Notes under the pieces: model-generated
What the model was told of the DNA's origin: nothing
What the model saw: the letters and a program-made list of their open reading frames with translations, nothing else
Database searches by the model: none
Part shown: positions 57,849-64,000 of the stretch, piece after piece
How the letters are laid out: each line of letters starts with the position of its first letter
How positions within the stretch are numbered: position 1 is the first letter of the stretch
Assembly: GCA_963788205.1 (NCBI GenBank)
Contig: CAWBGG010000005.1
Span: 248,001 to 312,000 of the forward strand
DNA: 64,000 nucleotides
Source: CAVVMA01 sp963788205
Lineage (GTDB): Bacteria; Desulfobacterota; Binatia; Binatales; Binataceae
Direction: 5' to 3'
Program-made: the position numbers and the translations under genes

Positions 57849-58910
57849 GTGATTTTTTCTGACACGCCGGCGCCGGCGAAGGTCGCCATGTTGTGGAACA
57901 ACTCGAGCGCCGCCCTGATCGCCGACATCGCGAGCGCTGCGCCGGTGCCTTCGCCCAGCCGCAGGTCGAGATCGAGAATCGGCCGCGCCTTGAGATGCTC
58001 CAGCGCGAGCGCGTGACCACCCTCGGCCGAGCGATGCGCGAAAAACAGGTAATCGCGAAGCGCGGGGTGAAGCTCGCCGGCGATCGCCGCCGCGCTGGTC
58101 GCGATGAAGCCGTCGACCACCACGGCCACGTGATGGGCCGCGCCGCCGACGCATGCGCCGGCCATCGCGGCGATCTCGAAGCCGCCGAGCACACCGAGCC
58201 GCGTGAGCGGATCGTGCAGCGCGGCGCGATGCAGCGTGAGCGCTCGAGTTGACGACCTCGACCTTGTGGCGCAAGCGCGCGTCGTCCAGGCCGGTGCCGC
58301 GCCCGGCCATGCGATCGGGAGGCAGGCCGGTAGTGGCGGCCAGTAACGCCGCCGCCGCGGTGCTGTTGGCGATTCCCATCTCGCCGATCCCGAGCGCGGT
58401 CACGCCCGCGCGCGCCGCGTCGCGCGCCACCTCGATTCCGACTTCGATCGCGCGGCGCGCGTCGGCCGGCGACATTGCCGGCTCGCGCATCAGGTTGCGC
58501 GTTCCGGGGCCGATACGCCGATAGCGCACACCCGGCATCGGGTCGGCGCTGGTGTCGCTCTCGACTCCGACATCGATCACTTCAAGCCCGAAGCCAAAAT
58601 GGCGGGCGAGCACGCTAATCGCGGCGCCGCCCTCCGCGATATTGCGCAGCATCTGGATCGTGACCGCCTTGGGATAGGCGCTGACGCCTTCGTCAGCGAC
58701 GCCGTGATCGGCGACGAACACCGCGATCGTTCCACCGCCCCAGCGCGCGGCGCCGTCGCGGCGAATCGCGGCGTAACGCCGCGCGATCTCCTCCAGACGG
58801 CCCAGGCTTCCCAGCGGCTTGGTGAGCGAATCCAAGCGCGCAAGCGCGGCGTTGGACGCGTCCTGATCGACCGGACTTATCGCCGCGAGCGTCTCCTCGA
58901 GCAGGCTCAT
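57845..58910 (-). pseudogene. cobT: Nicotinate-nucleotide:DMB phosphoribosyltransferase CobT, frameshifted
   Basis: About 355 aa when corrected, the normal length. CobT activates the lower ligand dimethylbenzimidazole. The N-terminal frame (DSLTKPLGSLGRLEEIARRY, ADHGVADEGVSAYPKAVT, GEMGIANSTAAAAL) is good to about 58250, where one extra T shifts it; downstream the correct frame reads LGGFEIAAMAGACVGGAAHH and LDLDLRLGEGTGAALA and ends at 57845. Correcting gives VEVVNRALTLHRAALHDPLT. Genuine decay or an assembly error. Confidence 0.92.
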
Positions 58911-58934
58911 CTGCGATCGGCCGCTCCTGCGCGA

Positions 58935-59696
58935 TCACCGATCGCGCGGCGAATCATCCGGCGAATCATCTGGAAAGATCTCGCGCCAGATTGCGCCGTC
59001 CTCGATCGCTTTGACCAGGGTGTCGGCGCGGCCGTCACGCGCGGCCCATGAATCAAAATGGAGCAGCGTGCGCGGCGGCAGCCGCTTGGCCCATTCCGCG
59101 CTCTCCAGTATCGGACGTTCGGGAAAATCCTTCACGTAGCCGATGCAAAGATAGGCCACGGGAATGATGTCTTCGGGGATCGCAAAGATCTCGCGCAGCG
59201 CGTGATTGCGAACGATACTCACCCATCCGACGCCGAGCCCCTCGGCGCGCGCGGCCAGCCACAGGTTTTCGACCGCCAGACAGGCGGAGTAAACCTCCAC
59301 GTCCTCGATGCTGACCTTGCCGAGCACGCCGGGACCGAAGCGATCGGGCTGGCAGGTAACGATCAGGTTGAGCGGCGCTTCGAGAATGCCCTCGAGCTTC
59401 AGCGAGAGAAATTTCTCGCGGCGCGCGCCGCTGAACTGCGCAGCGTTACGCTCGCGCTCCTGGTCGAACACGCGGCGGACCTGGCGGCGGCGTTCGAGAT
59501 CGCGGACCACCACAAAGTCCCACGGCTGCGTGAAGCCGACGCTGGCCGCGTGATGGGCCGCGATCAGCACGCGCGCCAGCACGTCATCCGGGACCGGGTC
59601 GGGAAGGAACTCCCGCATATCGCGGCGGCGAAAAATCGCCTCGTAAACGCCGCGCCGGAGCTGCGATGCGAACGCGTGCCTGTCTGCGGAAGCCAT
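58935..59696 (-). CDS. bluB: BluB, 5,6-dimethylbenzimidazole synthase
   Basis: 253 aa nitroreductase-fold flavoprotein that cuts FMNH2 to make the cobalamin lower ligand. EAIFRRRDMREFLPDPV, AAHHAASVGFTQPWDFVVV and AEGLGVGWVSIVRNHALR are the BluB signatures, distinguishing it from ordinary nitroreductases. It lies 24 bases before cobT on the same strand, so ligand synthesis and activation are together. Confidence 0.94.
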   Translation of the reverse strand: MASADRHAFASQLRRGVYEAIFRRRDMREFLPDPVPDDVLARVLIAAHHAASVGFTQPWDFVVVRDLERRRQVRRVFDQERERNAAQFSGARREKFLSLKLEGILEAPLNLIVTCQPDRFGPGVLGKVSIEDVEVYSACLAVENLWLAARAEGLGVGWVSIVRNHALREIFAIPEDIIPVAYLCIGYVKDFPERPILESAEWAKRLPPRTLLHFDSWAARDGRADTLVKAIEDGAIWREIFPDDSPDDSPRDR

Positions 59697-59733
59697 CGTA
59701 TGCGACCGGCCGCTAGCGCATCGCCGGGCTAGG

Positions 59734-60258
59734 TCAGGCGGCCGCGGCCTTGCGCGCCGCCTCGAGCACGGCCTCGTAGTTGGGCTGGTTGGCCACTTCC
59801 TTGACGTACTCGACGTGAGTCACATTGTCGTTCTTGTCGACCACGAAAACCGCGCGCGCCAGCAGATGAAGCTCCTTGATCATCGCGCCGTATTTTTCGC
59901 CGAACTCGCCGCGCTGATAGTCACTGAGCATCGTGATCTTGTCGACTCCCGTCGCTCCGCACCATCGCGCCTGCGCGAACGGCAGGTCCATCGAGATGGT
60001 CACGATCTGCACATCGCCGGGAAGCTTGGCGGCTTCCTCGTTGAAGCGGCGGGTCTCCATGTCGCAAACCGGCGTGTCGACCGACGGGATCGCCGAGAAA
60101 ATTTTCACCTTGCCCTTGAACTGGTCGAGCGCGACCGGGGCCAGGCCTTTCCCGGTCGCGGTGAAGCTGGGGGCCTTCTGTCCGGGCTTGATCTCCGGCC
60201 CGACCAGCGTCATCGGATTACCTCTCATCGTTACGGCGCCTTTGCGTTCTTCCGCCAT
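59734..60258 (-). CDS. tpx: Thiol peroxidase (Tpx)
   Basis: 174 aa atypical 2-Cys peroxiredoxin. The peroxidatic cysteine is in SVDTPVCDMETRRF and a resolving cysteine lies in RWCGATGVDKI. Reduces peroxides with thioredoxin. The start ATG at 60258 follows GGAGGAG. Divergent from the LOG gene. Confidence 0.94.
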   Translation of the reverse strand: MAEERKGAVTMRGNPMTLVGPEIKPGQKAPSFTATGKGLAPVALDQFKGKVKIFSAIPSVDTPVCDMETRRFNEEAAKLPGDVQIVTISMDLPFAQARWCGATGVDKITMLSDYQRGEFGEKYGAMIKELHLLARAVFVVDKNDNVTHVEYVKEVANQPNYEAVLEAARKAAAA

Positions 60259-60440
60259 ACTTACTCCTCCGTGATCGGTCGTTGAAAATGATGGGGGACT
60301 CCGACTCTATTCGTTTGGCTCCGGGCCGTAAATATGCGCGGGCTGTTCGATTGCGCGCTCAGAACGCGTGCTGACTTAACGCGCCCGCGGGAATAAAATT
60401 TCGATGCAAAGGCGGCCGGCGCCAGAATCACGCCCCTTTG

Positions 60441-60470
60441 CCCAGGTTCAGGCAGGTTCAGCGAGGTTCA
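60441..60470 (+). repeat. Three tandem 10-bp repeats before the LOG gene
   Basis: Units of the form NNNAGGTTCA (CCCAGGTTCA, GGCAGGTTCA, GCGAGGTTCA), ending seven bases before the ATG. The last unit includes GAGG, a possible ribosome-binding site. Confidence 0.6.
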
Positions 60471-60477
60471 GCAACCG

Positions 60478-61170
60478 ATGGCAAACCTATCCGGCCCGCA
60501 TGGGGCAATCAGAGCGAACGGTCTCTCCCCAGGAAATCACCAGCGCGCGAGCGCCAACGGACGCCGCCCTCGACTCGCCAAGCCGTTTGACCCGCGGCTC
60601 AGGACGCGCCCGCTGATCGCGGTCTTCGGCAGTTCGCGGGCCGCGCGCGGCGACCAGTTGTTTCGCGAGGGGCTCGCGATGGGCCGGGCGCTGGGCGACA
60701 ACAACTTCGACGTGATGACGGGGGGCTACATGGGTGTGATGGAAGCGGTCAGCCAGGGCGCTCACGACGCCGGCGCGCGCGTAATCGGGATCACGATGAA
60801 GGGCTTCGAGGATCGCGCCAATCCCTACGTGATGGACGAGATTTATACCGCGAATTTCTACCAGCGTTTCCGATGGCTGATCGATCGCGCCGACGGCTGG
60901 GTCGCGATGCGCGGCGGGATGGGCACGCTGGCCGAGGTGACTTTCGCCTGGCAGAAGCTGTCGCTGCGGATGTTCGCGGAACGGCCGCTGGTGCTGGTCG
61001 GTTCGCAATGGCGAAGCATCCTCGATAGCTGGTTGCAGAACATGACCGTGCGCGGCGATGACTATCGATGCCTGAGCGTGGCCCCGACGCCCCAGGCGGC
61101 GTGCGCGGCGCTGCGAGTGTTCTTCGCCGATCATCCCGACGCGGCCCTACCCGGACTGGCCCGTCGCTGA
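60478..61170 (+). CDS. LOG-family protein (lysine decarboxylase-like fold)
   Basis: 230 aa. About 45 disordered residues precede the LOG core PLIAVFGSSRAARGDQLF. The family nucleotide-monophosphate site is GGYMGVMEAVSQGAHDAG, but the usual PGGxGTxxE is RGGMGTLAE here, with Arg for Pro. LOG enzymes release cytokinin-like bases from their monophosphates; many bacterial members are uncharacterised. The 5' end is uncertain because the N-terminal extension may be noncoding. Confidence 0.85.
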   Translation: MANLSGPHGAIRANGLSPGNHQRASANGRRPRLAKPFDPRLRTRPLIAVFGSSRAARGDQLFREGLAMGRALGDNNFDVMTGGYMGVMEAVSQGAHDAGARVIGITMKGFEDRANPYVMDEIYTANFYQRFRWLIDRADGWVAMRGGMGTLAEVTFAWQKLSLRMFAERPLVLVGSQWRSILDSWLQNMTVRGDDYRCLSVAPTPQAACAALRVFFADHPDAALPGLARR

Positions 61171-61233
61171 TTGGCGTGGTGATCGCTTCCCACGGCAGGC
61201 GTGCGTGCCGGCCCATTGCAGCGTCCGGCGATG

Positions 61234-61632
61234 CTACCGGTAGACGAAGACGCCGATCAGGCTTCCGATCAGGAGCAGGCCGTTGGCGGCGAAGGTCATC
61301 ATCGCGCCCGCCGCGCGGCCTTTCGGGTCCGCCAGGTAGCCGCGCACGTAAACCACTCGCGCGACAATGTACAAAAGACCCAGCAGCGCCGCTCCTCTGC
61401 CGGTCAGCGTGAGGCCGCAAAGCCATAGCGCCGGCAGAAACACGATCAGCGATTCGAGCGTATTCTGATGCACGCGGAAGTAGCGCTCGAACATCGGATC
61501 GCCGGTGGTGGCGGGCGCTTCGATCTTGTAGCGGCCGCGCGCCTGCCCGACCATCACGCCCAGCACCAAATACTCAATCAGCGCCAGCACCGTAACCAGT
61601 TCCATCGAATGGATCCCCCGCATATGAGGCAT
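61234..61632 (-). CDS. MAPEG-family membrane protein
   Basis: 132 aa with four hydrophobic segments and the MAPEG motif ERYFRVHQNTLESLIVFLPA. The family includes glutathione-linked membrane enzymes; the bacterial members of this size are mostly uncharacterised. The start is the ATG at 61632 with AAGGAG nine bases before it; a later ATG at 61605 lacks as good a site. Confidence 0.85.
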   Translation of the reverse strand: MPHMRGIHSMELVTVLALIEYLVLGVMVGQARGRYKIEAPATTGDPMFERYFRVHQNTLESLIVFLPALWLCGLTLTGRGAALLGLLYIVARVVYVRGYLADPKGRAAGAMMTFAANGLLLIGSLIGVFVYR

Positions 61633-61657
61633 AAAGTTTCTTCTCCTTCGCGAATAG

Positions 61658-62023
61658 CTATCGTTGCCGGTATTTTGCGATGCGCTCAGCTTCGATCTGA
61701 TCGGCGACTTCGCGGGCCGGACGCGCGGGCACGAAGCCGGCCGTGTAGTCGGTCTCCTCCCACGTTCGATCGTTCGGATCCCATACGTAAGGTAACTCCA
61801 CGATTTCGCCCGGACGCGTGATAGTCCCGAACGCGCGCATCGCGTCGCGGACGATCTGGCGCTGCAAGTCCGGTTGATGCGGCTTGCCGGTCTGATGGCC
61901 GAGCGGGAAGTTCACGAACACCGCTCGCGGCGGCTTTACCGCCCGCGTGATGTCGGGTGCCGAGGTCATCGTCAGCGTCGGGATTCCGGCTTCCTCAACC
62001 GCTCTGGCTATCAGTCCAACGCA
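61658..62023 (-). pseudogene. C-terminal remnant of a glycine-reductase selenoprotein-B-like protein
   Basis: The open frame gives about 121 residues; a protein start could only be the internal ATG at 61969 (103 aa). It reads VGLIARAVEEAGIPTLTMT then RAVKPPRAVFVNFPLGHQTG and LQRQIVRDAMRAF, matching the C-terminal part of the selenoprotein B family of glycine, sarcosine and betaine reductases, whose full members are several hundred residues. The N-terminal part with the redox (Sec/Cys) site is absent and a TAG precedes it directly. Broken gene. Confidence 0.72.
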
Positions 62024-62125
62024 CTATCGCGCAAGTGGTCGGAACACATTCGCGCTTCACCCGCCCGCCGCAGAGCGCGTCCAAGCTAGATGCTCTTGAT
62101 CGAGCGCAGGGAGCGTAGCCACGAA

Positions 62126-62335
62126 ATGAAAGCCGTCAAAAAACCAAAGCCGTTGCGGCAGGTCGTTCAAGGGGCTGTGCAAACGGCGACTAAGGCCGCC
62201 TTGCTCGACGCGCTGGCGCGGTGCGATAGCAACTCGAGCGACGCGGCGAAATTGCTTGGGATTCCCCGATATACTTGTTACCGCATGATGCGCCGCTCCG
62301 GTCTACGATTCAGCCGCGAAATAAAAGAGAAGTGA
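62126..62335 (+). CDS. Small Fis-type helix-turn-helix protein
   Basis: 69 aa. The C-terminal half matches the HTH_8/Fis fold: TKAALLDALARCDSNSSDAA then KLLGIPRYTCYRMMRRSGL. The N-terminus is basic. Possibly the DNA-binding tail of a lost response regulator, or a small free regulator. The start at 62126 is the first in-frame ATG of the basic leader; another ATG lies upstream at 62090. Confidence 0.6.
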   Translation: MKAVKKPKPLRQVVQGAVQTATKAALLDALARCDSNSSDAAKLLGIPRYTCYRMMRRSGLRFSREIKEK

Positions 62336-62339
62336 AAGT

Positions 62340-62459
62340 GCGAAGACGCGGGGCAACCTCAGCAAGGCGGCGGCGCAACTCGGCATTTCGCGTTGCACGG
62401 TCCATCGCCTGATCCGCCACTTCGGACTGAAGCGCGAAGGCGGGGCGCGGTACACTTGA
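62340..62459 (+). pseudogene. Second Fis-type helix-turn-helix remnant
   Basis: In the +1 frame relative to the preceding gene, the sequence reads RGNLSKAAAQLGISRCTVHR then LIRHFGLKREGG and stops at TGA 62459, again a Fis-type helix-turn-helix. There is no start codon of its own, and it follows the preceding stop by five bases, so it looks like a duplicated or frameshifted continuation. Confidence 0.5.
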
Positions 62460-62660
62460 TCGGCAGACGCCGCGATTCGCTCGCGCCGCTTCATGCCGCC
62501 GGTGCGTGCGCCGATACGCCGCCCCCTTCCCCAGCGGCGCTGGAGACACCGTGGGCCACAAAACGGGCTAAACGTTGCAAGGGCAGACCGTCTGGGTATA
62601 TGTAGCGAGTTGGAATCTGAGAGTCAGAACGGGAATCCCGATACAGAGAGGGGAAATTCT

Positions 62661-62921
62661 ATGCGGTTTTGGTTCGTTGCAGTTTCGGTTGCTTTCTTCC
62701 TGGTTCAGGGCTGTTCTGGGTCGAGCGGTTCCAATTCGTCCAATGCCACGTCTGACTGCCTAAAATACTGCGGCACAGGATTCTGCGTTACGTTGAACGG
62801 TAACAACAGCTTCGCGGGGTGCTGCGGCAATACCGCTCCCTTTTACTGCCCGTCGAGTAATACCTGCACGCCGAACGCGACCTCATGTTCGGCGGGCCTC
62901 AGTGCCCCCGGCTGCTGCTGA
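62661..62921 (+). CDS. Small cysteine-rich lipoprotein
   Basis: 86 aa. MRFWFVAVSVAFFLVQGC gives a signal peptide with a slightly atypical lipobox (VQGC). The mature chain has Ser/Asn/Gly-rich sequence and ten further cysteines, among them CLKYCGTGFC, CCG, and CTPNATSCS near a terminal CC, so a disulfide-knotted surface protein is likely. AGAGGGG precedes the ATG. I do not recognise a family. Confidence 0.7.
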   Translation: MRFWFVAVSVAFFLVQGCSGSSGSNSSNATSDCLKYCGTGFCVTLNGNNSFAGCCGNTAPFYCPSSNTCTPNATSCSAGLSAPGCC

Positions 62922-62927
62922 GCCGGA

Positions 62928-63788
62928 ATGCTCGTAGTCAAAATGAGGTGTGGCCGACCGCTGGGAATGTCGGGTCATCTAAACGCTAGACCGCTACTCT
63001 GGCGGGGGCCGTGCTCTTCTCTAGTCGTCCTCATCTCGCTAGCGGCGATGCTCGGCGCGCGGGTTGCAGTCGCCTCAGGGTGTCCCCAAGCGTCGCGTCG
63101 AATCCCCCTCATCGTCGCTTCCGGGGAAGACCTCAAGATCAGAGTGGCGGGAACCGCTGAAATCGCTCATGGAGTTCCGTTTGCGATCATCGAAAAACAC
63201 CTCTCCGGCAAACAGACCGTTGTTCGACTTGGCGAACGCATACCTAACGTCGGGATCATAGTCAAAATCTCGCGCGACCAAATTGAAGTAGCCCGCTCGG
63301 GTCTCAGAATATCGCTACGCGTTTCAGCCGCGTCAGGAGCTCCATCAGTTGGGGTGCCAAAGCCGAGCCCTTCCCTGCCGCCCGCTCGTGTGGCATTTGG
63401 GACCCTGGACAATTCCGCTAAGCGGGTTACTACCGATGGCTCCGACCAGGGCGTCACGGTGCTGGGGCCATGCCGTTTTTCGATCCGGCGCCAAACCCTG
63501 CTCGACAACTTGGCGAATCCGTCGTCTTTTTTCACGCAGCTCACGGCGGCTCCCAGCTTTAACAATGGCGGCGTCAATGGCTTCGCAATCACGGACATTC
63601 AAGCAGGCACATTCGTCTGGTACTCCGGTCTGGTTCCCGGCGACATCGTAACCGGAATCAACGATCAGCCTCTCAACAATCCGAGCGCGACGATGGGTCT
63701 GCTTGCAGACTTACCCTATCAGAACAGCATCGTCCTTGAGATTTTACGGGGCGGGCATCCTCTGCGCGTAGAATACGACATCCAATGA
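62928..63788 (+). CDS. Orphan GspC-like protein (type II secretion inner-membrane component)
   Basis: 286 aa. One hydrophobic segment (SSLVVLISLAAMLGARVAVA) near the N-terminus. The homology region GEDLKIRVAGTAEIAHGVPF with VVRLGERIPNVGIIVKIS is followed by a PDZ-like C-terminal domain: FSIRRQTLLDNLANPSSFFT, GFAITDIQAGTF, GLVPGDIVTGINDQPLN and EILRGGHPLRVEYDI. In GspC these bind GspD. No other gsp gene is nearby. The cysteine-rich lipoprotein gene lies only six bases upstream. Confidence 0.75.
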   Translation: MLVVKMRCGRPLGMSGHLNARPLLWRGPCSSLVVLISLAAMLGARVAVASGCPQASRRIPLIVASGEDLKIRVAGTAEIAHGVPFAIIEKHLSGKQTVVRLGERIPNVGIIVKISRDQIEVARSGLRISLRVSAASGAPSVGVPKPSPSLPPARVAFGTLDNSAKRVTTDGSDQGVTVLGPCRFSIRRQTLLDNLANPSSFFTQLTAAPSFNNGGVNGFAITDIQAGTFVWYSGLVPGDIVTGINDQPLNNPSATMGLLADLPYQNSIVLEILRGGHPLRVEYDIQ

Positions 63789-63813
63789 TACGAACGGGTT
63801 CGGGGGTCTGGCT

Positions 63814-64000
63814 ATGACGTATGTGTGCTGGACGTGCAAACAGGAGTCTGATGATCCGGCAGCGCGTAGACATCTCGCCGCGGAATGTCCGAGCGGTCAT
63901 GCCCTCAGGCCGGTACGACCGGCGTGGCTTCAGTATTCCGCCTCCCTAGTCGAGATGGGATTGCTCTTCCTCTTCTTCGATATCTCGGGACCGGTTGTCG
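63814..64000 (+). CDS. Partial gene at the right edge, zinc-ribbon-like N-terminus
   Basis: Open from the ATG at 63814 to the window end (62 codons). It begins MTYVCWTCKQESDDPAARRH with a CxxC, then CPSGH as a second possible metal pair, and continues into a hydrophobic segment (MGLLFLFFDISG). The rest of the gene lies outside the window. Confidence 0.5.
   Translation, partial: MTYVCWTCKQESDDPAARRHLAAECPSGHALRPVRPAWLQYSASLVEMGLLFLFFDISGPVV

Noticed and set aside
57069..58910. A 613-aa open frame that looks like a natural CobT-CobS fusion protein
   Set aside because: The middle is basic nonsense in that frame. The real CobT C-terminus lies in another frame and ends at 57845, and CobS has its own GTG start overlapping that stop.
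59697..59733. A cobalamin riboswitch in front of bluB
   Set aside because: Only 37 bases lie between tpx and bluB, too short for a B12 riboswitch, and no B12-box-like sequence was seen.
61970..62030. The TAG before the selenoprotein-B-like remnant as a recoded (pyrrolysine) codon
   Set aside because: The conserved redox position in this family is selenocysteine (TGA) further upstream, and the upstream frame does not resemble the family, so simple truncation is more likely.

Overview
The window is GC-rich chromosomal DNA from a Gram-negative bacterium. A tripartite RND metal pump with a TolC-type outer-membrane partner, several lipoproteins with lipoboxes, the RodA/PBP2 pair and TldD/TldE all point to an outer membrane. 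Gene content and style (archaeal-type short ProS, phytanoyl-CoA dioxygenase, glycine-reductase selenoprotein-B-like remnant, many small palindromic repeats) fit an uncultured soil lineage near Desulfobacterota or Binatota. That placement is inference from general resemblance, not a phylogenetic result. I saw no rRNA, tRNA or CRISPR array.

Layout. 0-3.8 kb: an oligopeptide-type ABC importer (two permeases and a lipoprotein binding protein) behind a small unknown gene. 3.9-8.2 kb: SIMPL protein, zinc alcohol dehydrogenase, PhyH dioxygenase and proS. 8.3-13.8 kb: a CzcCBA-type heavy-metal efflux operon whose inner-membrane pump is frameshifted. 14.1-27.4 kb: housekeeping (tldD-tldE, clpB, trpS-nfo, nadK-recN, a DCC protein, a free-standing LeuA regulatory domain, fabG). 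27.5-29.0 kb: an apparently intact IS1182-type element between inverted REP-like arms. 29.1-34.5 kb: an A-type Fe-S carrier, queG, a SirB1-type protein and a lutB-lutC-lutA lactate-oxidation operon with a frameshift in lutB.

34.6-44.6 kb is an accessory region, visibly less GC-rich in places. It holds a P-loop NTPase with a membrane protein, a small lipoprotein, a lutA remnant, two secreted or extracellular-type proteins, a transposase fragment fused in frame to the tail of an esterase, a toxin-antitoxin pair, and a cluster of three unusual genes (a GIY-YIG-like protein, an overlapping YaaA-like protein, and a convergent protein sharing a motif with the latter). That cluster is my best candidate for an undescribed system. 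Core genes resume with cysS, a CbbQ/NorQ-type ATPase with an NHL-repeat protein, and ltaE. A second accessory insert (50.2-52.7 kb) is a BsuBI/PstI-type restriction-modification system. Then come rodA-mrdA, the lower-ligand part of cobalamin synthesis (cobU facing cobS-cobT-bluB), tpx, a LOG protein and a MAPEG protein. The right edge carries remnants, a cysteine-rich lipoprotein and an orphan GspC-like protein.

Two themes cut across the window. First, at least four conserved genes (the RND pump, lutB, an SDR, cobT) and probably a fifth (a small lipoprotein) are each broken by a single-base indel that restores a perfect family sequence when corrected. Uncorrected sequencing error is as likely as real decay. 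Second, several families of short palindromic or MITE-like repeats recur, one inside the coding region of the peptide-binding lipoprotein and one supplying the ribosome-binding site of ltaE.
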